In this document: in pieces, positions 51,703 through 61,597 of the stretch | Layout: each line of letters starts with the position of its first letter | Position numbering within the stretch: the stretch's first letter is position 1 | NCBI GenBank assembly: GCA_051061015.1 | Contig: JBPFEG010000026.1 | Coordinates: 1-64,000, forward strand | DNA length: 64,000 nt | Source of the DNA: Methylomicrobium sp051061015 | GTDB taxonomy: Bacteria > Pseudomonadota > Gammaproteobacteria > Methylococcales > Methylomonadaceae | Reading direction: 5' to 3' | The notes under the pieces: model-generated | Seen by the model: the letters and a program-made list of their open reading frames with translations, nothing else | Told to the model about the DNA's origin: nothing | The model's database searches: none | Made by a program: the position numbers and the translations under genes

Positions 51703-52802
51703 TCGCCAAGTTGAGCATACATTGGAATAGGCTGCTGGAGCAGCGCTGGCTCGTCCCCGTTTTGCTCGCGGTCGGCTTCGTCCTGGCTTTCCTGATTCCG
51801 GAATACCATCTGCTCAGCGTTTACGTGCAGTTGATCCTGATGTACGTCGGTATCAATATCATCCTCGCCGTTAGCCTGAATCTGGTGAATGGCTACATGG
51901 GCGAGTTTTCCCTGGCGCATGCCGGTTTCATGGCGGTAGGGGCCTATACCTCGGTCATATTGACGATGAAGGTACTCCCCGTGGCCGAATTTTCGCTGCT
52001 GTTTCCCTGTGCGGTGCTGGTCGGCGGGCTGGCGGCAGCATTGATGGGCTTGATCGTGGCAATTCCTTCTTTCAGGGTGCGAGGCGACTATCTGGCCATC
52101 ATTACCCTGGCGTTCCTGATGATCGTCAAATCCGGGATCGAAAATATCGACTTCATCGGCGGCCCGCGCGGTATTTCCGGCATCATGCGTCTGACGACCT
52201 TGCCTTGGGTGTTCTTCTGGGTCGTCGCGCTGGTTTGGCTAGTCCGAAATTTTGTCTATTCCAACTACGGGCGCGGCGTGCTGTCGATCCGCGAGGACGA
52301 AATCGCGAGCGATCTGATGAGCGTGAACACCCGGCAAGTGAAATTTTTCGCCTTCATGCTGTCGTCGTTCTGCGCGGGCATCGCCGGCGCGTTGTTCGCA
52401 CATCTGCTGCAATTCATCAGTCCCCGTATTTTCGATATTGCCAAGTCCACCGAAATTCTCATCATGGTCTATCTGGGCGGCATTGCTTCAATCGGGGGCT
52501 CCATCCTCGGCGCGACGCTTTTCACCGTTCTGCTGGAGTTGCTGCGGCCGTCGACAATGGCGTCGCTGTTATCCTGGCTGCCTGCCGCGGTATTCAATCC
52601 CCTGAACGAGCACTTGATCAGTCATCTGGGCGTCTGGCGGATGGTGATCATGCCCTTGGCGCTGATTCTGGTGATGCTTTACTGGCCGCGAGGCATTATG
52701 GGGCTGCGGGAGTTCCGGGGCTTTGTGCCCGGGCGGGACAGAGAGGCCCATCGTCACACACTTTATGAAGAGGGTGCGCATGGCGATTCTGACCGCGGCT
52801 AG
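51699..52802 (+). CDS. ABC transporter permease, LivM type
   Basis: 367 residues from the ATG overlapping the LivH-type stop (ATGA). The frame is open further upstream, but only as an out-of-frame reading of livH. About nine helices. NIILAVSLNLVNGYMGEFSLAHAGFMAVGAY and GGPRGISGI are typical of LivM; GGIASIGGSILGATLFTVLLELLR is the coupling region. Overlaps the next gene by 23 bases. Confidence 0.92.
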   Translation: MIAKLSIHWNRLLEQRWLVPVLLAVGFVLAFLIPEYHLLSVYVQLILMYVGINIILAVSLNLVNGYMGEFSLAHAGFMAVGAYTSVILTMKVLPVAEFSLLFPCAVLVGGLAAALMGLIVAIPSFRVRGDYLAIITLAFLMIVKSGIENIDFIGGPRGISGIMRLTTLPWVFFWVVALVWLVRNFVYSNYGRGVLSIREDEIASDLMSVNTRQVKFFAFMLSSFCAGIAGALFAHLLQFISPRIFDIAKSTEILIMVYLGGIASIGGSILGATLFTVLLELLRPSTMASLLSWLPAAVFNPLNEHLISHLGVWRMVIMPLALILVMLYWPRGIMGLREFRGFVPGRDREAHRHTLYEEGAHGDSDRG

Positions 52803-53550
52803 GGTAGGGCATCAGTTCGGCGGGCTGCGCGCGGTCGAGGATTTCAACCTGGAACTCTACGAGGGCGATCTGGTCGGCGTGATCGGGCCGAACGGCGCAG
52901 GCAAAACGACCGTGTTCAATCTGATTACCGGCGTGTACCGGGCCAGTGTGGGCAGTATCAAATTTAAAGGGACCGAACTGGTGGGCAAGACGCCGAACCA
53001 GATCGCCGCGCTGCACATCGGGCGCACTTTCCAGAATATACGGTTATTCGGCGATTTGTCGGTCCTGGATAATGTGCGGATCGCGCATTATTCGCAGGTG
53101 AATTACACGCCCTGGGAGGCCTTGCTGCACCTTGGGCGTTTCCAGGGCGAAGAGCGGCGCGTGATCGAGCATTCGCGCGAGCTGCTGGCGATCTTCAAGC
53201 TGGAGCATCTGGCCGGAGAAAAAGCCAGGAATCTGCCCTACGGGCTGCAGCGCCGGCTTGAAATCGCCCGGGCGCTGGCGATTTCCCCTGCACTGCTCTT
53301 GCTGGACGAGCCGGCCGCCGGGATGAATCCCAGGGAAATCGATCAATTGATGGATTTGATCCTGTGGATTCGCAGCGATTTTAAGCTGACGATTCTGCTG
53401 ATCGAGCATCAGATGAAGCTGGTGATGGGCATCTGCGAGCGGATCAAGGTGCTCGATTTTGGCGTGACGTTGGCCGAAGGGCCGCCGAAATTGATCCAGA
53501 ATCATCCGAAGGTTCTGGAAGCTTACTTGGGCGAGCTCCCGCGCGGATGA
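52780..53550 (+). CDS. ABC transporter ATP-binding protein, LivG type
   Basis: 256 residues from the ATG preceded by AGAGGG; an earlier in-frame ATG lies inside livM. Walker A is GPNGAGKTT, the Q-loop lies in ARTFQNIRLF-like GRTFQNIRLF, and the signature is NLPYGLQRRLEIARAL in place of LSGGQ, as usual for LivG. Walker B is LLLLDEPAAGMN. It powers uptake together with LivF. Coupled to both neighbours by overlaps. Confidence 0.93.
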   Translation: MAILTAARVGHQFGGLRAVEDFNLELYEGDLVGVIGPNGAGKTTVFNLITGVYRASVGSIKFKGTELVGKTPNQIAALHIGRTFQNIRLFGDLSVLDNVRIAHYSQVNYTPWEALLHLGRFQGEERRVIEHSRELLAIFKLEHLAGEKARNLPYGLQRRLEIARALAISPALLLLDEPAAGMNPREIDQLMDLILWIRSDFKLTILLIEHQMKLVMGICERIKVLDFGVTLAEGPPKLIQNHPKVLEAYLGELPRG

Positions 53551-54281
53551 CCAATTCAGCAACTCAGCATGACAAGCCGCTACTGGAAGTGCGCGATCTG
53601 GAGGTTCGCTACGATGGCATCCGGGCTCTACATGGGGTGTCGTTCATTGTCAGTCAGGGCGAAATCGTGACCCTGATCGGCGCGAACGGCGCGGGTAAAA
53701 GTTCGATTTTGCGGGCGATTTCCGGGCTCATTCCCTTTTCCGGTTCTATCGTTTTCGATGGGCGAAATCTCAGGCAGATCCCCGCGCACTTGATCGTAGG
53801 GCTCGGTATTGCCCACGTTCCGGAAGGGCGGGGAATTTTCGGCAACCTGACCGTGCAGGAGAACCTTCAACTGGCGACATGGCAGCGCAAGGACAAAGGC
53901 GAGATCGATGCCGATTACGACAGGGTTTTTATGCTCTTTCCGCGGCTCAAGGAACGCCGGCATCAGCCGGGCGGCACCCTCTCGGGAGGCGAGCAGCAAA
54001 TGCTGGCCGTGGGCCGGGCGTTAATGAGCCGAGGCCGTCTTCTGCTGCTGGATGAACCTTCGATGGGCCTGGCGCCTCGGCTGGTTCAGGAAATCTTCCG
54101 CATCATCGAGGACATCAACCGTACCGGAACCACGATTCTGCTGGTCGAGCAGAATGCAAACATGGCGTTGCGCATCGCGCATCGGGCTTATGTGCTGGAG
54201 ACAGGCAGCGTCGTATTGGCCGGGACAGGTCTCGAATTAGCGAATAATGCCCGGATCAGAGAGGCTTATTTGGGCGCCTGA
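53547..54281 (+). CDS. ABC transporter ATP-binding protein, LivF type
   Basis: 244 residues. Walker A GANGAGKSS, AHVPEGRGIFGNLTVQENLQL, signature LSGGEQQMLAVGRAL and Walker B LLLLDEPSMGLAP are all LivF-like. The start ATG overlaps the livG stop by 4 bases. Last gene of the operon; an AT-rich gap of about 180 bases follows before glyQ. Confidence 0.93.
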   Translation: MTNSATQHDKPLLEVRDLEVRYDGIRALHGVSFIVSQGEIVTLIGANGAGKSSILRAISGLIPFSGSIVFDGRNLRQIPAHLIVGLGIAHVPEGRGIFGNLTVQENLQLATWQRKDKGEIDADYDRVFMLFPRLKERRHQPGGTLSGGEQQMLAVGRALMSRGRLLLLDEPSMGLAPRLVQEIFRIIEDINRTGTTILLVEQNANMALRIAHRAYVLETGSVVLAGTGLELANNARIREAYLGA

Positions 54282-54420
54282 TCGATTCAACAAATGTGCT
54301 CGATCTTTCGAAAATTTCTTCGCAAATTTTATAAAAATTACTCCTGCAAAATCCAGGGAACGTTTAGTCGGACAGTCTTAAATCCCCATCACAAACCCTG
54401 CTTCAAACCAAAATTTAAGA

Positions 54421-54426
54421 TATAAT
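54421..54426 (+). promoter_or_regulatory. Candidate -10 box of glyQ promoter
   Basis: TATAAT in an AT-rich stretch 34 bases before the glyQ start. The -35 is unclear. Confidence 0.4.
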
Positions 54427-54459
54427 CGCGGCATTTTTACTGCATATCGTGAGTGTGCC

Positions 54460-55377
54460 GTGGCGAGTTCGAATTACGACGTATCGACATTTCAGGGATT
54501 GATTCTGGCTTTACAGGAATACTGGGCCGAGCAGGGTTGCGTCTTGTTGCAGCCTTTGGATCAGGAAGTGGGGGCGGGGACTTTTCATCCGGCGACCTTT
54601 CTCCGCGCGATCGGGCCGGAACCCTGGAATACCGCCTATGTCCAGCCTTCGCGCCGGCCGACCGACGGGCGATTCGGTGAAAACCCGAACCGTCTGCAGC
54701 ATTATTACCAGTATCAGGTGATTCTGAAACCATCGCCGGACAACATTCAGGAACTCTATCTCGGCTCCTTGCGCTACCTGGGCTTCGATCTGCTCGAACA
54801 TGACATCCGCTTCGTCGAGGACAACTGGGAGTCGCCGACACTGGGTGCCTGGGGACTCGGCTGGGAGGTCTGGCTGAACGGGATGGAAGTGACCCAGTTT
54901 ACCTATTTCCAGCAGGTCGGCGGGCTCGAATGCCGACCGGTGACCGGCGAAATCACCTACGGTATGGAACGGCTTGCGATGTACCTGCAGGGCGTCAAGA
55001 GCGTGTTCGATCTGGTCTGGACCCGGACGCCGCACGGCGTCGTGACCTATGGCGACGTGTTTCATCAGAACGAGGTCGAAATGTCCGCATTCAATTTCGA
55101 TCATGCAAACGTCGATTTCCTGTTTAAATGCTTCGACACTTACGAGCAGGAATGCCAGAAGCTGATTCAGGTGAACCTGCCGTTGCCGGCCTATGAAATG
55201 GTGTTGAAGGCCTCGCATACCTTCAACCTGCTCGATGCGCGCCACGCGATCTCGGTTACCGAGCGTCAGCGCTATATCCTGCGGGTCAGGAATCTGGCCA
55301 AATCAGTTGCCGAGGCTTACTACCAGCGCCGGGAGTCGCTGGGCTTTCCGATGCTGGCTGGACAGAGAGAATCATGA
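54460..55377 (+). CDS. glyQ: Glycine--tRNA ligase alpha subunit
   Basis: 305 residues starting at GTG. TFQGLILALQEYWAEQGCVLLQPLDQEVGAGTFHPATFLRAIGPEPW and YVQPSRRPTDGRFGENPNRLQHYYQYQV are near-invariant in bacterial GlyQ. It carries the catalytic core of the alpha2-beta2 enzyme. The stop overlaps the glyS start by 4 bases. Confidence 0.97.
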   Translation: MASSNYDVSTFQGLILALQEYWAEQGCVLLQPLDQEVGAGTFHPATFLRAIGPEPWNTAYVQPSRRPTDGRFGENPNRLQHYYQYQVILKPSPDNIQELYLGSLRYLGFDLLEHDIRFVEDNWESPTLGAWGLGWEVWLNGMEVTQFTYFQQVGGLECRPVTGEITYGMERLAMYLQGVKSVFDLVWTRTPHGVVTYGDVFHQNEVEMSAFNFDHANVDFLFKCFDTYEQECQKLIQVNLPLPAYEMVLKASHTFNLLDARHAISVTERQRYILRVRNLAKSVAEAYYQRRESLGFPMLAGQRES

Positions 55378-57446
55378 TGAGCGATATCAGACACTTACTT
55401 TTCGAATTGGGTTCGGAAGAACTGCCGCCGAAGACCTTGCTGAATCTGGCCCAGGCATTGCAAAACGGCATCGTTGCCGGGCTGAACGAGGCCGGACTGG
55501 CCTTTTCCGGCAGCCGTTTTTATGCGACGCCGCGGCGTCTTGCGGTATTGATCGAAAATCTCGAGACCGCGCAGCCGAACAAGACGGTCGAAAAACGCGG
55601 CCCGGCGCTGCAGGCGGCGTATGGGCCGGACGGCAATCCGAGCAAGGCGGCCCTGGGTTTTGCTACCAGTTGCGGCACCACGTTCGATCAATTGCAGGAA
55701 CTGAAAACCGATAAGGGCGCCTGGCTGGCTTATACGCAAGAGATAGCGGGCCGCGCCACCGCCGAATTGATTCCGGACATCATCCGCAAGAGTCTGGCCG
55801 CGTTGCCGATCGCAAAACGGATGCGCTGGGGCAATTTTACCACCGAGTTCGTCAGGCCAGTGCACTGGACTGTGCTGCTGTTTGGCGAGCAAGTGATCGA
55901 GGCTGAGATATTAGGCCTGAACACCGGTCGCGTCACACAAGGCCACCGCTTTCATGCGCCGGAAAAACTGACCATTACCGCCCCGGAAGCTTATGTCAAA
56001 ACGCTGCATGACCAAGGCCGGGTGATTGCCGATTTCGAAGCGAGAAAAACGATCATCCGTGACGCCGCGAATAAAGCCGCGGCGCAGGTCGGAGGCATCG
56101 CCCATATCGAGGACGATTTGCTCGAAGAAGTCGCCGCGCTGAACGAATGGCCGATACCGGTCACCGGCAGTTTCGATTCGCGTTTCCTGGAACTGCCCGC
56201 GGAGGTGCTGATCACGACGATGCAGACCAACCAGAAATATTTTCCGGTCGAGAGCAAGGACGGCGCCTTGCTGCCGCATTTCATCACCTTCAGCAACATC
56301 GAAAGCAAGCGTCCCGAGTCGATCCAGCGCGGCAACGAGCGGGTGATCACCCCACGCCTGACCGACGCCGAATTTTTCTGGAAGCAGGACCGCAAGAAGG
56401 CCCTGGCCGAGCGCGTGTTGAGCATGGCCAATATCGTGTTCCAGGAAAAACTGGGCACCGTCGCGGATAAAACCGAACGTGTGATCAAGCTGGCCGAGGT
56501 GATCGCGAATCTGCTGCAGGCTGATGTCGAGTTGGCCAAGCGCGCCGCCCTGCTCGCGAAGACCGATCTATTAACCGACATGGTCGGCGAATTCGGCAAC
56601 CTGCAGGGTATTATGGGCCGCTATTATGCGCTTGCGGACGGCGAACCGGCTGAAGTCGCGCAGGCGATCGAAGAGCATTATCTGCCGAAGCAGTCCGGCG
56701 GTCCGACGCCGGGCAGCGTGACCGGGCAGATCGTCGCGCTAGCAGACAAGATCGACACCTTATGCGGCATTTTCAGTGCCGGACTGATTCCGACCGGCGA
56801 CAAGGACCCCTATGCGCTGAGACGTGCGGCGATCGGGGTGCTGCGCATCATCATCGAAAACCGATTGCCGCTGAATATCCGCGACCTGATCGATTTTGCG
56901 CTGTATCAGTTTAAGCATTCTTTCGATATCGATGCGACGCGCCTGGCGGTGACCGATTTTGTATTCGACCGCCTGAAAGGCTACTGCCTGGATCAGGGCT
57001 ATACAGCCGACGAGTTTGATGCGGTGATTTCGGTCAATCCGTCCGAACCGCTCGACTTCATCCAGCGTCTGGCCGCAGTCAAAACGTTCAGACAGTTGCC
57101 GCAGGCCGAAAGCCTTGCGGCCGCAAACAAACGGATCCGGAATATCCTGAAAAAATCGGAGACGGCCCCGGCAACTTCAGTCCGTTTGCTGGCCGAAGCG
57201 CAGGAACAGCGCTTGCTGGAGGCAGCCAATGCGGCTAGCGATGCGATCAAGCCCTTGCTGGAACAGCGGGACTATCAGGGCACGCTGAACCGGCTTGCGC
57301 AAATCGAACCGGCGGTGAACGACTTTTTCGATCACGTGATGGTAATGTGCGACGATCTCGAATTGCGCGCGAACCGTCTGGCCCTATTGACGCTGCTGTC
57401 CGAACAGTTTCTGACTTGCGCGGATATTTCGAAATTGCAGTCTTGA
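55374..57446 (+). CDS. glyS: Glycine--tRNA ligase beta subunit
   Basis: 690 residues, normal GlyS length. It opens LLFELGSEELPPKTL and contains HRFHAPEKLTI, EVLITTMQTNQKYFPV and a C-terminal anticodon-binding DALR-like domain (FFDHVMVMCDDLELRANRLALL). It binds and recognises tRNA-Gly with GlyQ. Followed by gmhB through a TTGA stop/start overlap. Confidence 0.97.
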   Translation: MMSDIRHLLFELGSEELPPKTLLNLAQALQNGIVAGLNEAGLAFSGSRFYATPRRLAVLIENLETAQPNKTVEKRGPALQAAYGPDGNPSKAALGFATSCGTTFDQLQELKTDKGAWLAYTQEIAGRATAELIPDIIRKSLAALPIAKRMRWGNFTTEFVRPVHWTVLLFGEQVIEAEILGLNTGRVTQGHRFHAPEKLTITAPEAYVKTLHDQGRVIADFEARKTIIRDAANKAAAQVGGIAHIEDDLLEEVAALNEWPIPVTGSFDSRFLELPAEVLITTMQTNQKYFPVESKDGALLPHFITFSNIESKRPESIQRGNERVITPRLTDAEFFWKQDRKKALAERVLSMANIVFQEKLGTVADKTERVIKLAEVIANLLQADVELAKRAALLAKTDLLTDMVGEFGNLQGIMGRYYALADGEPAEVAQAIEEHYLPKQSGGPTPGSVTGQIVALADKIDTLCGIFSAGLIPTGDKDPYALRRAAIGVLRIIIENRLPLNIRDLIDFALYQFKHSFDIDATRLAVTDFVFDRLKGYCLDQGYTADEFDAVISVNPSEPLDFIQRLAAVKTFRQLPQAESLAAANKRIRNILKKSETAPATSVRLLAEAQEQRLLEAANAASDAIKPLLEQRDYQGTLNRLAQIEPAVNDFFDHVMVMCDDLELRANRLALLTLLSEQFLTCADISKLQS

Positions 57447-57994
57447 CTCAAAACCGTTATGTGCTGCTCGACCGGGACGGCGTAATCAACGAGGATTCCG
57501 ACCACTTCATCAAATCGCCGGAGGAATGGCGGCCGATTTCGGGCAGTCTGGCGGCGATCGCGCTGCTGAGTACATCCGGCTTCAAGGTCGTTGTGATTAC
57601 GAATCAGTCCGGCATCGCGCGCGGCCTGTTCGATCCGCCGATGTTGGAACGGATTCATCAGAAGATGCTCCGCCTGGTAGCCGAGAACGGCGGCCACATC
57701 GAGGCGATTTATTTTTGTCCGCATGGTCCGGAAGATGATTGCGACTGCCGCAAGCCGAAAGCAGGACTGCTCAGGGCCTTTGCGGTGGAGCATCGGGCCG
57801 ATCTGCATGATGCGGTGCTGGTCGGGGATTCGCTGCGCGACATTCAGGCCGCCGAAGCGGTCGGCGTGCGCCCCATCCTGGTCAAGACCGGCAAAGGCCA
57901 GAAAACGTTGAACGCGAATCCCAATTTGGAAATCCCAGTTTTTGACAATTTATATGACGCTGCAAAATCCCTCGTCTCGGGACAAGAGTTTTAA
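57443..57994 (+). CDS. gmhB: D-glycero-beta-D-manno-heptose-1,7-bisphosphate 7-phosphatase
   Basis: About 183 residues from the TTG overlapping the glyS stop; an ATG-free extension inside glyS is less likely. HAD-type phosphatase: the nucleophile motif is VLLDRDGVINED, then VVVITNQSGIARG, the zinc-binding insertion CPHGPEDDCDCRKP and LVGDSLRDIQAA. It acts in ADP-heptose synthesis for the LPS inner core. The glyQS-gmhB-plsC order is common in gammaproteobacteria. Confidence 0.92.
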   Translation: MTQNRYVLLDRDGVINEDSDHFIKSPEEWRPISGSLAAIALLSTSGFKVVVITNQSGIARGLFDPPMLERIHQKMLRLVAENGGHIEAIYFCPHGPEDDCDCRKPKAGLLRAFAVEHRADLHDAVLVGDSLRDIQAAEAVGVRPILVKTGKGQKTLNANPNLEIPVFDNLYDAAKSLVSGQEF

Positions 57995-58697
57995 GGTTTA
58001 TCTCGGTTCGACCCTGCTGTTTCTCGGCATGACGCTGTCGCTGTTTCTGATCTGCCCGCTGGTTTTGCTGGCGGTCGTATTGCCGTTCCGGATTCGTTAT
58101 CGGATTGCCGGACTCTGGGTCAAATGGGTGCTGTGGCTGGCGAAAGTCTGCTGCGGGATCGACCACGAAATCGAAGGGATGGAACACATTGATCCAAGCC
58201 GCGCTGCGATTGTTTTAAGCAAGCACCAGTCGGCCTGGGAAACGATCGCTTACCGCGATTTCTTGCCGATGCATTCGGTATTGCTGAAACAGTCCCTGCT
58301 TTGGCTGCCGCTCTGGGGGTGGGCGATGGCGACGCTGAAACCGATCGCGATCGACCGCAAAAATCAGCGTGCGTCACTGCGTAAATTGCTCGAAAAAGGC
58401 ACTGACAGTTTAAAGGCAGGCCTCTGGGTGATCATTTTCCCTGAAGGCACCCGTACCGCGCCCGGCGAAGTTAAAAAATTTAATGCCGGCGGGGCGATGC
58501 TGGCGCAGCAATCCGGGTATCCGGTGATACCGATTGCACATAATGCGGGCGTTTATTGGCCGCGCTACAGTTTTTTGAAATATCCGGGTACGATCAAGGT
58601 CAAAATTGGCCCGCCCATCGAAAGCAAGGGGCGCAAGGCTGCTGAGATCAATGCCGAGGCCGAAGCCTGGATTGCCGAGGCGATGAAGGGGCTTTAA
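57954..58697 (+). CDS. plsC: 1-acyl-sn-glycerol-3-phosphate acyltransferase
   Basis: About 247 residues from an ATG inside the end of gmhB; a TTG four codons earlier is also in frame. An N-terminal membrane anchor (about 15-45) precedes the acyltransferase block with KHQSAWET, a variant of H-x4-D, then IFPEGTRT, the substrate arginine region. It adds the second acyl chain in phosphatidic acid synthesis. A specialised lyso-lipid role is possible given the E in place of D. Confidence 0.85.
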   Translation: MTLQNPSSRDKSFKVYLGSTLLFLGMTLSLFLICPLVLLAVVLPFRIRYRIAGLWVKWVLWLAKVCCGIDHEIEGMEHIDPSRAAIVLSKHQSAWETIAYRDFLPMHSVLLKQSLLWLPLWGWAMATLKPIAIDRKNQRASLRKLLEKGTDSLKAGLWVIIFPEGTRTAPGEVKKFNAGGAMLAQQSGYPVIPIAHNAGVYWPRYSFLKYPGTIKVKIGPPIESKGRKAAEINAEAEAWIAEAMKGL

Positions 58698-58763
58698 AAA
58701 CAGGCGAAAGGCCACCAGAAAAATGCGGGGATTCACTCTGTCTTTTAGCTTGTCGCCTGTTTT
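58697..58763. terminator. Candidate terminator after plsC
   Basis: Perfect 11-bp arms AAAACAGGCGA and TCGCCTGTTTT around 45 bases, ending in a short T-run. The loop is long for a standard terminator. Confidence 0.5.
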
Positions 58764-58817
58764 CAATCATGAATGGATATCGGTTTTATAAAAATAATTA
58801 CTTAAGGCTTAACTTTA

Positions 58818-59315
58818 ATGAAAAAGATTTTACTCATTTCAATTTCTGCTTTACTTGCTACGGGCTGTGCGGAAAAGGGCGAATATGAAGCGGCTGTTCT
58901 GGAGGACATGAAGAAGGAACAGGACGTGAAGGACTATAAGATTGATCCTGAAAAAATGGCCAAGTGCGTCGTCGACACGACGACCCAGAATATGCCCGGT
59001 GCTATCGAATTCGACCCCGAGCGCCGAACCGCTTACAAAAATTACACCAAAATGCTGACGTTGATGAAGTCGTCGGATCCGAAGAAAACGCTGGATGAAT
59101 TGCGCAAGGATTTCGGTTCGCCCAAAGCATTGGCCGATGCCCATAACAATTATACGGAAAGTCTGATGAACTGCTATTCGGCCATCATGATCCAGTCCGA
59201 GCCGGATGAAGAGGACAAGGTCCCTACGAAAGAAGAGGCGAAACCGAATCTTGAACCGCCAAAAAGTGCCGATGCGCCGGTGCAGCCAGCGCCGAGCGAG
59301 CCGGCAAAGAAATAA
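58818..59315 (+). CDS. Lipoprotein of unknown function
   Basis: 165 residues with lipobox LATGC. The mature part is helical and charged, has two cysteines (MAKCVVDTTT, LMNCYSAIM) that could form a disulfide, and ends in an unstructured Pro/Lys/Ala tail. No family recognised. Convergent with the SPOR protein. Confidence 0.72.
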   Translation: MKKILLISISALLATGCAEKGEYEAAVLEDMKKEQDVKDYKIDPEKMAKCVVDTTTQNMPGAIEFDPERRTAYKNYTKMLTLMKSSDPKKTLDELRKDFGSPKALADAHNNYTESLMNCYSAIMIQSEPDEEDKVPTKEEAKPNLEPPKSADAPVQPAPSEPAKK

Positions 59316-59365
59316 AAACGATGGGATATGCCGTGCGGGCGGACGTAGTAGGGGATAACAGCGGT

Positions 59366-60901
59366 TTAAATTGCCGCGACCCAAATCGAGCTCAGGCGGA
59401 GCAATTTCTTTAAGCGGGTCGAATGCGTGCTGGCGGCTTCTTTGGTTTTAAAGCCAGGCACACTGAGCCGGTACCAATTTGCATGCTTGATACCGATTTT
59501 CGTCACTTGCACCGCTACGCCTTTTTGGCGGAATTCCGCGGCTTTTTTTCGGGCATCTTCTATTTCTCGGAATGAAGCCAGATTGACTGACCAATGGCCA
59601 TCGGCTCCTCCAGCGGCCGGTTTTGCCTCATACCCTTTCGAAGATTTCGGGAGGGTTGTCTTCATTGCCGGTTTGGCAGGTAATGCCTGGGTTTTGCGAA
59701 CGGATCGCTCGGCAGGGTGATTTCCGGCGGTGACCTGCGCCGGAGTTGCTCTGGCCTGAATCACTTCGGTTTCCGCAGGAGACGGTGCGCCGACTGCGGT
59801 GGACCTGTATTCCGGCGGAGCTTTGCTGTCGTCGGATAAATAGCTGCTCTTTTCGGCGCCCTCTTCTGCCGGCTGATTATCGCTGTCGAGCTTTTCGTTC
59901 AAGCCGCTCATATCCTCTTGTATAATCGACTGCATAGTTTTTAATTTGGTCAGTTCGGTACGCGTCTGAAGGTTCAGGTAACCGACGGTCAAGGCCGCGC
60001 TCAAGGCGGCCAGAGATAAGGCAATAGCGGCATAAGAAAGGCGTCCGGCATTTTTTGCCCGGGCTTCAAGCCGCGCCATTTGCTGGCGCGTCTCTTCCGG
60101 CATCGAGAGCAGAAGACCTGGATCGTAAGGAGATGCCGAAGCGTCAACGGTAATGCCTTTTCCCGGGTAAGGCGTGTCTACTTTTGGAATATTCTCGTCA
60201 GGGCTTTTACTGGATAGCGCTGAGCAAGTAATGACAGGAGCCTCGTCTGCATGGACAGGCAAGATAATGTCCGGTTCGGGTTCCTGCTCGATAAGTTCAT
60301 CATGATCTTCTGACGATGCGCTGCCGCTCAATATTGCCTCGTTCAAGTCGATGTCGAGAGCGGGCGATCCCGGAGCGACAGGCTCGATAGGGTCCCGGGT
60401 GCCGGGGGAGGGCGAGGCGAAAGCGTCATGGAGCGAGGTGGTCAATTCGGTGGTAGAATTGCGAAACGCGGAAAACTGATGATCATCATCAACAGATACC
60501 GGATAATCCTGTTCGCAAATCGGATCGTCGCTCACGCTTGTGTTTTCATGTCGCTGCAGTGCCGGATCTGGCTCGACGTCGGCAATCGGTGATCCGATCT
60601 CCACCGGTTCGATAGCCTCGTGATCTTCAGTTTCCAGTGCAGACAGCATCTCGTCATCGCCGAAGGCGGTAAATTGCGGGATCGGGTCCTGAGGAATGAA
60701 TAAGGATTTGGTCTGGGCTGCCGAAAACAGTGAAATATCTTCCTCGGCGTCAAAACCCGTATTGATCAGCAGCCGGTCGATCGCGTCTTCGTCATCATCC
60801 AGATCGGTCAATGGTTCAATGACTGGATCGACCTCGGCGATATTCGATTCGACGCGGTAATAGCGTCCTTCTTTAGACTTTTTGTTTGCAGGCTCTGTCA
60901 T
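59366..60901 (-). CDS. SPOR-domain protein with long acidic cytoplasmic region
   Basis: About 511 residues from the ATG opening MTEPANKKSK; the frame extends 24 codons upstream without a better signal. Residues 1-285 are acidic and low-complexity, with repeated 'I-E-P-V-x-x-G-S-P' phrases, and no signal peptide. One membrane helix lies at about 289-308. A short coiled coil follows, then a Pro/Ala linker and a C-terminal SPOR domain (about 430-511, HWSVNLASFREIEDARKKAAEF...WYRLSVPGFKTKEAA). SPOR binds denuded septal peptidoglycan, so a division-related role is likely. Confidence 0.8.
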   Translation of the reverse strand: MTEPANKKSKEGRYYRVESNIAEVDPVIEPLTDLDDDEDAIDRLLINTGFDAEEDISLFSAAQTKSLFIPQDPIPQFTAFGDDEMLSALETEDHEAIEPVEIGSPIADVEPDPALQRHENTSVSDDPICEQDYPVSVDDDHQFSAFRNSTTELTTSLHDAFASPSPGTRDPIEPVAPGSPALDIDLNEAILSGSASSEDHDELIEQEPEPDIILPVHADEAPVITCSALSSKSPDENIPKVDTPYPGKGITVDASASPYDPGLLLSMPEETRQQMARLEARAKNAGRLSYAAIALSLAALSAALTVGYLNLQTRTELTKLKTMQSIIQEDMSGLNEKLDSDNQPAEEGAEKSSYLSDDSKAPPEYRSTAVGAPSPAETEVIQARATPAQVTAGNHPAERSVRKTQALPAKPAMKTTLPKSSKGYEAKPAAGGADGHWSVNLASFREIEDARKKAAEFRQKGVAVQVTKIGIKHANWYRLSVPGFKTKEAASTHSTRLKKLLRLSSIWVAAI

Positions 60902-61064
60902 TGTGGGACTCTTTGGTAGTAAGATAACGCTCATTTTTTCGGTTAGTTTATTGCCTGGCGCGGAAAAATCCAATATCTTTCATTTGTTTAATGGGAACTT
61001 AAGGCTAAGCAAATGTATTTTTGTCACATTGTCGCTTTGAGTCGATAAATCGAAGAAAAAAAAT

Positions 61065-61589
61065 ATGCAATTAGCTATAACCGTATTGGGACATAACAAG
61101 AGCTGTTTTATCGGCGAAATCTTATCTGCTATCCGCGATTGCAAATGCAGTGTAGTGGAAATCCGTTACAGCCGACTGGAGCAGACAGATGCAGCTTATT
61201 TGCTGATACAGGGCAACTGGAATCAAATTGCCAAAATCGAAAATGTCCTGGAAACGGTCGAGAAACGCCTGGACATCAAAATCCACCAGCTCAGACCCGA
61301 GCATCAACACAAGGAAAAAGATTTCCTGCCTTACTCGCTCGAAACATTGTCGGTCGATCGTGACAATATTATCGAATCGGTCTCGTCGTTTTTAGGCGCT
61401 CACGGTATCGAAATCGAGGAATTGTCGGGCAGTTCTTATCAGGCAGCTTACATCTCGACCTCGGTGTTTACGACCAAATTTATCGTGTTGATCCCGCCGG
61501 AAGTCCGTTTGCTGTCGCTGCGCGAGGAGTTCCTGGATTTTTGCGATCAGCTGAATATCGACGCCATTCTCGAACCGATTAAACGTTAG
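61065..61589 (+). CDS. gcvR: GcvR-like ACT-domain regulator
   Basis: 174 residues with two ACT domains (about 2-75 and 90-170). The opening LAITVLGHNKSCFIGEILSAIRDCKCSVVEIRYSRL and the late TTKFIVLIPPEVRLLSLREEFLDFCDQLNIDAILEPI fit GcvR. In E. coli GcvR antagonises GcvA at the glycine cleavage operon. The gcvR-bcp pair is conserved in gammaproteobacteria and is separated here by 8 bases. Confidence 0.85.
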   Translation: MQLAITVLGHNKSCFIGEILSAIRDCKCSVVEIRYSRLEQTDAAYLLIQGNWNQIAKIENVLETVEKRLDIKIHQLRPEHQHKEKDFLPYSLETLSVDRDNIIESVSSFLGAHGIEIEELSGSSYQAAYISTSVFTTKFIVLIPPEVRLLSLREEFLDFCDQLNIDAILEPIKR

Positions 61590-61597
61590 GAGCCAGC

